Assembly (NCBI GenBank): GCA_019313505.1
Contig: JAFDBA010000010.1
Span: forward strand, 1 to 24,610
From: Deltaproteobacteria bacterium
GTDB taxonomy: Bacteria; Desulfobacterota; Desulfobacteria; Desulfobacterales; UBA11574
Reading direction: 5' to 3'
DNA: 24,610 bases
This document shows positions 7,264 to 14,624 of the stretch, piece by piece. The notes beneath the pieces were generated by a model. It worked only from the letters and a program-made list of their open reading frames with translations, was not told the DNA's origin and searched no databases. Both the position numbers and the translations under genes were made by a program. The stretch's first letter is position 1. Every line of letters starts with the position of its first letter.

Positions 7264-8040
7264 TTATCTCCCCTTCCAAACCGGTTTCCGTTTTTCCTGA
7301 AAAGCTTCGATCCCTTCCCGGGCATCTTCGGTAGCGCAAAGCGAAGCAAACAATTCATCCACATAGTCAAGGGCTTGATGGTAAGGTACCTCTGACATGC
7401 CGTAAATACCGGTCTTTCCGATCTGCACTGCCAGGGGACTTTTTTTAGCCAGTTTGGCGGCAAGTTTTAAAGTCGACGCTTCGAGCTCTTCCGGCGGCAC
7501 AACCTTGTTTATGAGTCCAAGCCGTTCGGCTTCAGCAGCGGAAATAATATCACCGGTCAGTACCATTTCAAGAGTTTTTTTGCGTCCTAATGAACGAACC
7601 ATTGGAACCGCCGGACCAAGACATATTAAACCAACGTTTATGGCGGTGGTTCCGAACTTTGCATCTTCTGCAGCCACAGCAAGATCACATGCAAACACCA
7701 GTCCTGCACCGTTGGCCAGAGCATACCCTTTGACAGAAGCAATGACCGGCTTTTTCATACGGGGGATGGTGTGGTAAAACTCATCCATCAATCCCAAAAA
7801 CTCACGGAGTTCCTTAGGGCTTTTCCCCTTAAACTCCGGGAGGGAGATACCGGCTGAAAAATGTTTGCCTGCCGCCCGTATCACCACAACACGAACCTCG
7901 TCATCTTGATCAAGATTTCGCAAGGCTTCATTCAAAGCTCCGGCAAAGGGAACATTGAAAGTGTTCATCTCTTCGGGCCGATTCAAGGTAATCAATCCGA
8001 TCATGTCTTTTTTGTCTACTAAAACCAGTTCTTTCTCCAT
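7264..8040 (-). CDS. Enoyl-CoA hydratase/isomerase (crotonase) family protein, ECHDC3-like
   Basis: This 258-residue crotonase-fold protein acts on acyl-CoA thioesters. The oxyanion-hole segments are visible: AGKHFSAGISL (around residues 57-67) and ALANGAGLVFACDLAVA (around 105-121). In active hydratases the next block carries a catalytic Glu (PEVxLG); here it reads INVGLICLGPAVP, without that Glu and without the second one. The same NVGL pattern occurs in the ECHDC3 group, whose activity is unclear, so I do not call it a true hydratase. I chose ATG at 8040 because AGGAG ends eight bases upstream; the upstream GTG at 8049 overlaps that site. It is the first gene of a pair with the DUF6125-like gene, behind a candidate promoter at 8108-8135. 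Confidence 0.9.
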   Translation of the reverse strand: MEKELVLVDKKDMIGLITLNRPEEMNTFNVPFAGALNEALRNLDQDDEVRVVVIRAAGKHFSAGISLPEFKGKSPKELREFLGLMDEFYHTIPRMKKPVIASVKGYALANGAGLVFACDLAVAAEDAKFGTTAINVGLICLGPAVPMVRSLGRKKTLEMVLTGDIISAAEAERLGLINKVVPPEELEASTLKLAAKLAKKSPLAVQIGKTGIYGMSEVPYHQALDYVDELFASLCATEDAREGIEAFQEKRKPVWKGR

Positions 8041-8107
8041 TGTATACACTCCTTTTTAATTTTACCTAAAATCTGTATTAAAATTTTAAAAGAATTAAAT
8101 AAACATT

Positions 8108-8135
8108 ATTATATTATACAGTTAGCGTTTGACCA
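8108..8135 (-). promoter_or_regulatory. Candidate promoter of the crotonase operon
   Basis: On the minus strand, TGGTCA (8135-8130) is followed after 16 bases by TATAAT (8113-8108), an exact -10 box; a second, overlapping TATAAT lies at 8118-8113. The leader to the ATG at 8040 would be about 60 bases. Confidence 0.5.
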
Positions 8136-8333
8136 CTTGTTTTTTCGGTGCATCATATGGTTGAGTACGCAAATAAAAAAAGTTTTTTAAATTTCTACCC
8201 TTCGACAATTGCAGATTTTAAGTTCCATACTATTCCTAAATGTTTTAAAAATCCAGACAAATTCTTCATTATTTTGGAATTTTGCCTCTTTCACACAACT
8301 AACAGTCTTGAATCACACCCCAATGAAATGAAA

Positions 8334-8361
8334 CACAACGCAGAAGTTGGACTTTTTACGA
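8334..8361 (+). repeat. Right-arm fragment of the GTAAAAAG/CTTTTTAC hairpin family
   Basis: Twenty-eight bases, from CACAACGCAGAAG through CTTTTTACGA, are identical to 10103-10130 in full copy B. No left arm is present nearby, so this is a truncated copy. Confidence 0.75.
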
Positions 8362-8529
8362 GACCGCCAAACTTGGTAAGGAGAGATTCCGATTTTTCGT
8401 AAATATCAGAAAAATAGTCGGTTATGAACGGTTTCGGGAACTGATGGCATTAAAAAAACTACGGCAGCAAAAGCAGCGGCAGCACCCTCAAAACAGGAGG
8501 CATTCAGTTCAAAAAGAGTGAAATTCCTC

Positions 8530-8558
8530 TTGACAGAAATTAAATAGATGAATAGCAT
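8530..8558 (+). promoter_or_regulatory. Candidate sigma-70-type promoter for the PA2779/PA2778 pair
   Basis: TTGACA (8530-8535) is a perfect -35 box, spaced 17 bases from TAGCAT (8553-8558), a 4-of-6 match to the -10 consensus. The leader to the ATG at 8663 would be about 100 bases. GGAGG is placed seven to eight bases before that ATG. Confidence 0.45.
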
Positions 8559-8662
8559 CCTCTTAAGATCAGCATTCCAATATTTCATTTTGCCCTGAAA
8601 AACCTGGTCCGAAAGGGCAAAGGTCTCAAATATTTAGAAACGTTAACTGCTGGAGGTGTAAG

Positions 8663-9076
8663 ATGCATCGAAAACGGGGTTTTGCCAGGTCTGTGAGTTT
8701 TTTTATGATACTAACCATGATGTTTATGACCATGCCTCTTCAAACGGTTTGTGCGTCGATGGTCGAGACAGAAACTGTACTTTCAATTGCACAGGCACAA
8801 AATGCCCGTGAAAATATTCTCAATTTTTTGGAACGTAAGGATGTACAGGAGGCAATGATAGCGCAGGGCATCGACCCCATCGAAGCCAAAGCCCGTGTCG
8901 ACAGTCTTTCCAATGCTGAGATCATGCGAATTGCAGATAAAATGGATCAGCTTCCTGCCGGCAGCGATGGGCTCGGCTTTTTGGTAGGTACCGCTTTGAT
9001 CGTCTTTTTGGTACTACTCTTTACAGATATTGCGGGTTATACCGACGTCTTCCCATTTGTTAAACACCGAAACTAA
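8663..9076 (+). CDS. PA2779 family protein (small exported membrane protein)
   Basis: This 137-residue protein has an N-terminal signal or anchor (basic MHRKRGFARS, then a hydrophobic stretch to about residue 30) and a C-terminal hydrophobic helix at about 104-122 (GFLVGTALIVFLVLLFTDIAG). The middle is a helical region with the family phrase ERKDVQEAMIAQGIDPIEAKARV. Family membership is by recall of the PA2779 pattern and is reinforced by the next gene, a PA2778-type cysteine peptidase, seven bases downstream. The two are usually adjacent; the small protein may be a partner or substrate of the peptidase, but no function is established. Confidence 0.85.
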   Translation: MHRKRGFARSVSFFMILTMMFMTMPLQTVCASMVETETVLSIAQAQNARENILNFLERKDVQEAMIAQGIDPIEAKARVDSLSNAEIMRIADKMDQLPAGSDGLGFLVGTALIVFLVLLFTDIAGYTDVFPFVKHRN

Positions 9077-9083
9077 GAATAAT

Positions 9084-10025
9084 ATGGCAATCCGCCGTAT
9101 ATACCTGCTATTGTGTGGCGGTCTGTTACTGATATTTCTGACCGGATGTGCCGGTCTTAAAAAATGGGAAATGCTGCAAAAAGCGGGTGATTTACCACCC
9201 CGCTTTGAGCTTAATACGGTACCGTTTTTTCCCCAAAAGGTATATCAGTGTGGTCCTGCGGCCCTTGCAATGGCACTCAACTGGAGCGGATTGCCTGTTT
9301 CCCCTGAAGACCTTACAGATGAGGTTTTCACCCCCACACGAAAAGGAAGTCTTCAAACCGCACTAATAAGCTCTGCCCGCCGTCACGGTAGAATCGCTTA
9401 TATATCGATGGGAATGGATGCCATATTCTCGGAAGTGGCTGCCGGCCATCCGGTAGTCATTTTGCAAAACCTCGGGCTTTCCTGGTATCCTGTCTGGCAC
9501 TATTCGGTTGTTATCGGTTATGATTTACCGAAAAAATTTGTTATTCTTCGCTCCGGCACCACCCCCCGCAAAATCATGCATTCCCGAGTTTTTCAGAACA
9601 CCTGGGCTCGCAGCAATTACTGGGGGCTTTTAATTCTACGACCTGAGCAACTTCCTTCCATGGCCAAGGAGGACCTATTTCTTGAAGCAGTGCTGGGGCT
9701 TGAAAAGGCCCGCCAGTTTCCTGCCGCGATACATGGATATAAAACAGCGCTGACACGCTGGCCACAAAGCCTGGCTGCTCTTATGGGTATTGGTAATTGC
9801 CATTATGCTCTCGGAAAATTAAAAGATGCCGAGTCGGCCTTCAGAGAAACCGTACACCTGCATCCCAAGGAAGGTGCGGCTTTTAATAATTTAGCACAAA
9901 TTTTATGGGATCAGGGACAAAAACAGGAAGCGCTGGAAGCTGCCAGAAAGGCGGTCTCTCTTGGCGGTCCATTAAGCGCCGTTTATCAAAAGACCCTTGA
10001 GGAGATTCAATCCGGAGCACAGTAA
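9084..10025 (+). CDS. PA2778 family C39-type cysteine peptidase lipoprotein with TPR repeats
   Basis: The 313-residue product has a lipoprotein signal with lipobox LTGC (lipidation at Cys22), so it is probably envelope-anchored. A C39-like papain-fold domain follows: catalytic Cys56 in YQCGPAALAMALNW and His139 in WHYSVVIGYD. Residues about 195-305 contain TPR-like helices (for example ALMGIGNCHYALGKLKDAES). The open frame extends upstream to a TTG at 9030, but the ATG at 9084 gives the proper signal peptide. Its stop codon TAA (10023-10025) is formed by the GTAAAAAG arm of hairpin copy B, so the repeat overlaps the gene end. The partner PA2779-like gene is directly upstream. Confidence 0.87.
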   Translation: MAIRRIYLLLCGGLLLIFLTGCAGLKKWEMLQKAGDLPPRFELNTVPFFPQKVYQCGPAALAMALNWSGLPVSPEDLTDEVFTPTRKGSLQTALISSARRHGRIAYISMGMDAIFSEVAAGHPVVILQNLGLSWYPVWHYSVVIGYDLPKKFVILRSGTTPRKIMHSRVFQNTWARSNYWGLLILRPEQLPSMAKEDLFLEAVLGLEKARQFPAAIHGYKTALTRWPQSLAALMGIGNCHYALGKLKDAESAFRETVHLHPKEGAAFNNLAQILWDQGQKQEALEAARKAVSLGGPLSAVYQKTLEEIQSGAQ

Positions 10026-10137
10026 AAAGCTCCAAATTCAAGGCGTGCAAATTCCGAGGAACGAGACGTACATATAGTACGTCGCAGTGACGAGGAATGC
10101 AGCACAACGCAGAAGTTGGACTTTTTACGAAGCCATC
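10022..10137. repeat. GTAAAAAG/CTTTTTAC hairpin element, full copy B
   Basis: GTAAAAAG (10022-10029) pairs with CTTTTTAC (10121-10128). Inner stems pair GTGC with GCAC (10045-10048 with 10102-10105) and ATTCC with GGAAT (10051-10055 with 10094-10098). The centre is GACGTAC/GTACGTC around loop ATATA (10065-10083). It fills the convergent junction between the PA2778-like gene and the HD-GYP gene and could act as a bidirectional terminator. Confidence 0.8.
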
Positions 10138-10139
10138 AA

Positions 10140-11516
10140 CTATAAACGATAACCCTTCTCGTTAAATAATCTCAGGCAGGCATCGACCACTTTGGAATCA
10201 TAAAAGGAACCGCGATTTTTTGAAATCTCCTCTAACGCAAGATTGATTCCAAGAGCTGCCCGGTAAGGCCGGTGAGAGGCCATTGCCTCAACCACATCAG
10301 CCACTGCCAGTATTCTTGCTTCGATCAAAATATTATCACCTGAAATAGCATTCGGATATCCGGAACCGTCCATCCTTTCGTGATGCTGTAGTACAATTTG
10401 TGCAATGGGCCATGGGAAATCCACCGTCTTCAATATATTATAACCCACCTGGGGATGTTCTTTAATTATCCCAAATTCGTTTGTACTTATTTTGCCCGGC
10501 TTACTGAGAATTTCTCCTGGTACCGATATTTTACCAACGTCATGGATCACTCCTGCCAGTCGGATTCCTTGAATCTGATCTTCTGAAACTCCCATTTCTG
10601 TAGCTATGGAACGAGCAAGATTACTGACACGTCGCTGGTGGCCGGCGGTATAAGGATCTCTGGTCTCGACCGTCAGTGCCATGGCTTCAATGGTTCCCCC
10701 CAACACTTTTCTCAATTCCTTCAGGGTCTTTTCAAGTTGTTTACGGTTTGACGCCAGCTCACTGATATCTCGAACTATGCCCTGGTATCCTATTATACTT
10801 TTATCTCTTGCCAGCCGAACCGTGGACGTGATCAAACAATCTATTTTAGTACCGTCTTTCTTACACAGCTTCGCCTCAAACTCCCTGACAGATCCTTTTT
10901 GTGCTATCTCATCCTGCAACCTTTGATATTCATCAGGGTTCACAAAGACGGACTTTGTATTAATCCCTAACATCTCTTCTCCGGAATACCCGAAGAGCTC
11001 CAACGTCGACCGGTTAAAATCAATCAACCCACCTTCTTTGTCGTTAAGATAAATCGCATCTCTGGAGTCTTCAAAGAGGGTGCGATATTTCTCTTCACTC
11101 TTTATTAATTGGATTTCGGTGATTCTGCGTTCCTGCCGATTTTTGAACTCGCGTAATTCCCGATCGATAGCAGAACTCAGTCTCGCAAGATTGCCTTTCA
11201 TGATGTAATCGTGTGCACCGGCCTTCATGGCCGCAACAGCGGTTTCATCTGCGATAGTGCCGGATACAATGATGAAGGGCAGATCGAGTCCTTTATCTTT
11301 ATAAAGCTCCAGGGCGGAAGACGCATCAAAAGTGGGCATAGAATTATCACACAAGATTACATCCCACGTCTGGTTATCTAAAGCCTTACTCATAGCTTCA
11401 GCCGTATCCAGCTGCTCGTAACTGGGGCTAAAACCTCCATTCTTCAAATTCCTCACAAGCAGCAAGCCGTCGTCGTCAGAGTCATCAACGATCAATACAC
11501 GGATTGGTTTATCCAT
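10140..11516 (-). CDS. Response regulator: receiver-PAS-HD-GYP (probable c-di-GMP phosphodiesterase)
   Basis: The 458-residue protein has three domains. Receiver (about 1-120): acidic pair DD at 11-12 and phospho-acceptor Asp57 (ILCDNSMP). PAS (about 140-255), including LFEDSRDAIYLNDKEG and ending GIVRDISE. HD-GYP (about 275-440): HD dyad His325-Asp326 in AGVIHDVGKI, then QHHERMDGSGYP with the GYP triplet at 386-388. HD-GYP domains hydrolyse cyclic di-GMP, so the kinase upstream may control second-messenger level. It is the last gene of a three-gene minus-strand operon, ten bases after the single-domain response regulator. Start ATG at 11516. Confidence 0.93.
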   Translation of the reverse strand: MDKPIRVLIVDDSDDDGLLLVRNLKNGGFSPSYEQLDTAEAMSKALDNQTWDVILCDNSMPTFDASSALELYKDKGLDLPFIIVSGTIADETAVAAMKAGAHDYIMKGNLARLSSAIDRELREFKNRQERRITEIQLIKSEEKYRTLFEDSRDAIYLNDKEGGLIDFNRSTLELFGYSGEEMLGINTKSVFVNPDEYQRLQDEIAQKGSVREFEAKLCKKDGTKIDCLITSTVRLARDKSIIGYQGIVRDISELASNRKQLEKTLKELRKVLGGTIEAMALTVETRDPYTAGHQRRVSNLARSIATEMGVSEDQIQGIRLAGVIHDVGKISVPGEILSKPGKISTNEFGIIKEHPQVGYNILKTVDFPWPIAQIVLQHHERMDGSGYPNAISGDNILIEARILAVADVVEAMASHRPYRAALGINLALEEISKNRGSFYDSKVVDACLRLFNEKGYRL

Positions 11517-11526
11517 AACATACTCC

Positions 11527-11964
11527 TTATATGGGCGGGGATTCGTTTAAAACCAGCCAGTACAAACCGAGTTGCCGGATAGCTTCGGTAAACTGGGCAA
11601 AGTTGACCGGTTTGCGAATATAACTGTTGGCTCCCAAACTGTAACTTTCAGTTAAATCCTGTTCTTCCCTGGACGAAGTAAGAACAACTACAGGGAGCAG
11701 TTTGGTCCGTTCATCACTACGAAGACGCCTTAATACTTCAAAACCATCTATTTTCGGCAGCTTCAAATCGAGCAGTATGATCTGGGGCATCTCACTCATG
11801 TCTCGGCCGGCATGGGCCCCGGTACCGAACAGATAGTCAAGGGCTTCTACACCATCCCTTGCAACCACCACTTCGTTTGAAATATTATTTTTTTTAAGAG
11901 CGCGAATAGCCAATAGTTCATCGTCAGGATTGTCTTCAACCAGTAGTATTATTTTTTTGTTCAT
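11527..11964 (-). CDS. Single-domain response regulator, Rcp1-like
   Basis: The 145-residue protein is a stand-alone CheY-type receiver. Acidic residues at 10-11 and 14-15 (VEDNPDDE), phospho-acceptor Asp66 (ILLDLKLPKIDG), conserved Thr in VVVLTSS and Lys in YIRKPVNF are all present. The NPDDE start and the C-terminal FTEAIRQLGLYWL are typical of the Rcp1 group that partners phytochrome-like histidine kinases. It sits between the kinase (17 bases upstream) and the HD-GYP regulator, so it probably works as a shuttle or decoy in the same phosphorelay. Confidence 0.92.
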   Translation of the reverse strand: MNKKIILLVEDNPDDELLAIRALKKNNISNEVVVARDGVEALDYLFGTGAHAGRDMSEMPQIILLDLKLPKIDGFEVLRRLRSDERTKLLPVVVLTSSREEQDLTESYSLGANSYIRKPVNFAQFTEAIRQLGLYWLVLNESPPI

Positions 11965-11981
11965 TTTATCCTTTCCAAATA

Positions 11982-13922
11982 TTAAAGTACAAAATAAAAA
12001 GTTGCCCCGCGATTTACATAACCTTCGGCCCAGATACGGCCTTCGTGACGGTTAATGATGCGCATCACCGTAGCAAGACCGATGCCGAAACCTTCAAAAT
12101 CGGTGTCTTTATGCAAGCGCTGGAAGGCTCCAAACAATTTGCCGGCATAAGCCATGTCAAATCCTGCGCCATTGTCTCGAACACAATAGCCAATCTCATT
12201 ATCTTGCAAAACCGTATCGAATACTATCCACGGTTTTTCTTGCTTGGATGTAAACTTCCATGCATTGCTCAGCAGGTTCTCAAGCACAACCTCAATCAGG
12301 TTGGAATCGCAAATTGCGGTCACCTTATGGCCAATAACAATATCTACCTTGCGATCCGGTTCTCTGTCTTGAAGTTTTGAGATTATTCTTTCAGCTATTA
12401 CACTTAAATTGACTTCTTCTTTATGGAGCTCACGGCGCGATATCCTTGAAAGGGAAAGCAGATCATCAATGATTTGGCCCATGCGTTGGCTCGCAGAACG
12501 TACCCTCTTCAGGTAATCTTTTCCTTCTTCATCCATCTGGTCATTATATTCTTCCAGCAAGGCCATACTAAATCCATCAATACTGCGAAGAGGCGCCCTT
12601 AAATCGTGTGAAACCGAATAGGAAAATGCTTCCAGTTCCTTATTGGTAGCTTCAAGCTGAATGGTCCGTTTCTTTACCCTATGCTCAAGTTCCTCATTAA
12701 GCTTGCGAAATTTCTCTTCCGCACGTATGCGGTCACTGACATTTTCACAAATGATATATTCCTTTTCTTCTTCAAGGATAACCTGCCTGAAGATAATATT
12801 TTCTATATTTCCGTCCTTGTTTGTTACATTAAACGTACGAGGTTCCCTGTTTAACTTTTTTGCCTCGGACATGTCCTCTTGCCAGTGGGCAATAAAATCT
12901 CGCCGGTCAAAAACATTAGGAAAAATCTTATTATACCACTCTGTAACGGTGGGTATATCTTCAAGCTGGTAACCAAAACTTTCAACAAATTCGGGATTTA
13001 TGTATTCAACACGTACGCCGGAATCCACCACAGTTATGGGATAGGGCGAAATCCTTACAATCTTTTTAAGAAGTTTTTCAGATGATGAATATTTGTTTAT
13101 ATATCTTGTCGATAATATCACCCCTATTAACAGAGCAATAAAAAAAGAAAGGCGCTCAAACATGGCATATGGCGGAACTTGAAAAACGATTAAATCAAGA
13201 AGACTTTCAGTCCCCCGGAGAGGCATGGAATTAGAAACATCCCGGAATATTAAACTAAAAGCACCATCAATTACCCAAAAAAAACAACCGATTAAAACAG
13301 CAGCGCCAAGAAGATAATTGGATCTCTTTTGTTCTTTAATCTCCTTTAACCCAAATATTTTTCGAATAGGTCCGAAAATTATTAAAACATCAGAAAGCAG
13401 CAGAATAAGATAACCATTAACCAAAGCTTCTATGGCTGTAACATTTGCAAAGCTCAAAGAAATTGATGTTACGGTCATTTCAGAGGCCCACGCAGGCGGG
13501 TTAAGTTGAAATGCCCATCTAAATATTGTGTATAATATTAGGGTATTAAATAATCGAAACGGAATCTCGAATACATAGGGATTCCATTTTTTCTCTCCGG
13601 TTTTTCCGAATCTTTTTGCACACCATCCGTGCCACACAATCCAGAGTATAAACATCAAAACCGTAAACATAGATACCCACCCACCTTTAATCCACATTGT
13701 ATTAAAGGCCAAACAGAATATGGTGGAAAGTAATCCATATCTCCATCCCCACCTAAGAGATACGATCATTGGGCATACCAGACCCGCCATGAATTTAATT
13801 TCGTGAGGTGGAAGTAAAAAAATAAATGGATGGATGTTCAGACAAAACCCAATTAAACCTAAAACAATAGAGATAAAGATTTTATATATAATCTCTTTAT
13901 TTATTTTAGAGTCGTGATACAT
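11982..13922 (-). CDS. Multi-pass membrane sensor histidine kinase with PAS domain
   Basis: In this 646-residue protein the first 275 residues contain about seven or eight hydrophobic helices (for example 14-35, 44-75, 80-98, 123-140, 165-190, 203-226 and 256-272), a MASE1-like integral membrane sensor whose signal is unknown. A PAS domain follows (about 283-398: ISPYPITVVDSG to ENVSDRIRA), then a short coiled coil (400-430). The phospho-acceptor is His439 in SYSVSHDLRAPLRSIDGFS, the DHp type of bacteriophytochrome-like kinases. The ATPase domain has NLLSNAWKFT (N box), DNGAGFD (G1) and GFGIGLATV (G2). It is the first gene of the operon with two response regulators. Confidence 0.93.
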   Translation of the reverse strand: MYHDSKINKEIIYKIFISIVLGLIGFCLNIHPFIFLLPPHEIKFMAGLVCPMIVSLRWGWRYGLLSTIFCLAFNTMWIKGGWVSMFTVLMFILWIVWHGWCAKRFGKTGEKKWNPYVFEIPFRLFNTLILYTIFRWAFQLNPPAWASEMTVTSISLSFANVTAIEALVNGYLILLLSDVLIIFGPIRKIFGLKEIKEQKRSNYLLGAAVLIGCFFWVIDGAFSLIFRDVSNSMPLRGTESLLDLIVFQVPPYAMFERLSFFIALLIGVILSTRYINKYSSSEKLLKKIVRISPYPITVVDSGVRVEYINPEFVESFGYQLEDIPTVTEWYNKIFPNVFDRRDFIAHWQEDMSEAKKLNREPRTFNVTNKDGNIENIIFRQVILEEEKEYIICENVSDRIRAEEKFRKLNEELEHRVKKRTIQLEATNKELEAFSYSVSHDLRAPLRSIDGFSMALLEEYNDQMDEEGKDYLKRVRSASQRMGQIIDDLLSLSRISRRELHKEEVNLSVIAERIISKLQDREPDRKVDIVIGHKVTAICDSNLIEVVLENLLSNAWKFTSKQEKPWIVFDTVLQDNEIGYCVRDNGAGFDMAYAGKLFGAFQRLHKDTDFEGFGIGLATVMRIINRHEGRIWAEGYVNRGATFYFVL

Positions 13923-14121
13923 AATTGAACGTCTCTAGAATTCTACAATTTGCTGAATAATAAGAACAAATAACATACAATTGAGTGTGAAGCGCCTAAA
14001 GTTTACCCCGTTAAATTTGTGATAACAACAACGTAGTGCATTTAACTGGGGTTATCTGAAGTACCTAAAATTAAGGAATGCTGCCAATTTGTATAAAAGC
14101 GGAAGAAGGCGGTTCCTTAAC

Positions 14122-14154
14122 TTTGACGGTCTCGCAAAAAATCCAACTTCTGCC
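14122..14154 (-). repeat. Diverged right-arm fragment of the hairpin repeat family, inverted
   Basis: Read on the minus strand, this matches the fragment at 8341 onward (GCAGAAGTTGGA, then TTTTT, then CGAGACCG and CAAA) with about five differences over 33 bases. It is a more diverged, inverted partial copy. Confidence 0.6.
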
Positions 14155-14279
14155 ATCCTTTCTTATATGCAAAAATCAGGCCGAATCGGTTAATCAGAAA
14201 ATAGTATAATTATATTAATGGAATACATCAACTAAAAATCATTTAACCCCAATATTTTATGACAAAATCAACAAAAGAA

Positions 14280-14296
14280 ATGACAAAAATTGTCAT
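14280..14296. promoter_or_regulatory. 17-base palindrome, possible operator
   Basis: ATGACAA-AAA-TTGTCAT is a perfect 7-base inverted repeat with a 3-base centre in the divergent region. It has the size and symmetry of a dimeric regulator site, but I cannot name the regulator and AT-rich DNA makes chance palindromes common. Confidence 0.25.
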
Positions 14297-14426
14297 CCTT
14301 GCCAGACTGTGTTACGATTATGTTTGAGTTTGTTTGCGCGAGCCCTGAGTACATTAACAATTGAACCTTTGAACCCATGAACCTGTTAGATTACAATAAA
14401 CAGTTGATTTTAAGGTGCTGATCAGA

Positions 14427-14486
14427 TATAAAAAAGCCTCCGCCGAAATGGAAGAAGCTTGTTTAATGGGATTCAGCAGAGGCTTT
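14427..14486 (-). terminator. Orphan Rho-independent-type terminator, possible end of a small RNA
   Basis: On the minus strand GCCTCTGCTGAA (14483-14472) pairs with TTCGGCGGAGGC (14447-14436) over 12 base pairs including two G-U wobbles, and is followed by six Ts. On the plus strand the wobbles would be A-C mismatches, so the minus strand is the folded RNA. No minus-strand gene lies upstream within the region, so any transcript ending here would start after about 14624 or within 14490-14624, and could be a short RNA. Flanking GTGCTGA (14415-14421) and TCAGCAC (14505-14511) could add an outer stem. Confidence 0.5.
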
Positions 14487-14570
14487 GAGTAAGGAAAACT
14501 GGTGTCAGCACTCCTTCAACTCAATAAATACATATCAATAAAACCAGTGACGGTCAATCTAAAACCCTTT

Positions 14571-14591
14571 GGGACTTTTTACGAGTTTGTC
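14571..14591 (+). repeat. Short right-arm fragment of the hairpin repeat family
   Basis: GGGACTTTTTACGA followed by GTTTGTC matches the right arm of the family (GGGACTTTTTACGACGCCATC in copy A). It lies 34 bases before the TolC-like start codon. Confidence 0.55.
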
Positions 14592-14624
14592 AATTTTAAT
14601 CTTGGAGATTTTAAAAAATAAAAT

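Larger units (their letters stand above)
8041..8662. other. Divergent intergenic region, 622 bases, with repeat fragment and promoters
   Basis: This stretch lies between the divergent crotonase and PA2779-like genes. It contains a minus-strand promoter candidate (8108-8135), a right-arm fragment of the hairpin repeat family (8334-8361), and a plus-strand promoter candidate (8530-8558). An open frame at 8428-8544 (plus) reads as a lysine/alanine-rich peptide ending SSKRVKFLLTEIK but has no start codon; it could be a relic. I see no intact gene. Confidence 0.55.
13923..14624. other. Divergent intergenic region, 702 bases, with repeats and an orphan terminator
   Basis: I see no protein gene between the histidine kinase and the TolC-like gene. 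It holds a reversed repeat-arm fragment (14122-14154), a 17-base palindrome (14280-14296), a terminator-like hairpin on the minus strand (14427-14486) and another repeat arm (14571-14591). The rest is AT-rich sequence with no pattern I can name. Confidence 0.55.

Noticed and set aside
8406..8588. Minus-strand 60-residue ORF with an alanine-rich stretch
   Set aside because: No ribosome-binding site or family resemblance; it overlaps the promoter candidate at 8530, and the plus strand in the same place reads as a lysine/alanine-rich relic just as well.
9030..9083. N-terminal extension of the PA2778-like protein to a TTG start
   Set aside because: It would bury the lipoprotein signal peptide; ATG at 9084 gives a clean lipobox and normal spacing after the upstream gene.
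14415..14511. Integron attC site or metabolite riboswitch
   Set aside because: The nested stems lack the attC core ends, and no known riboswitch motif is visible; a terminator on the minus strand explains the main stem better.
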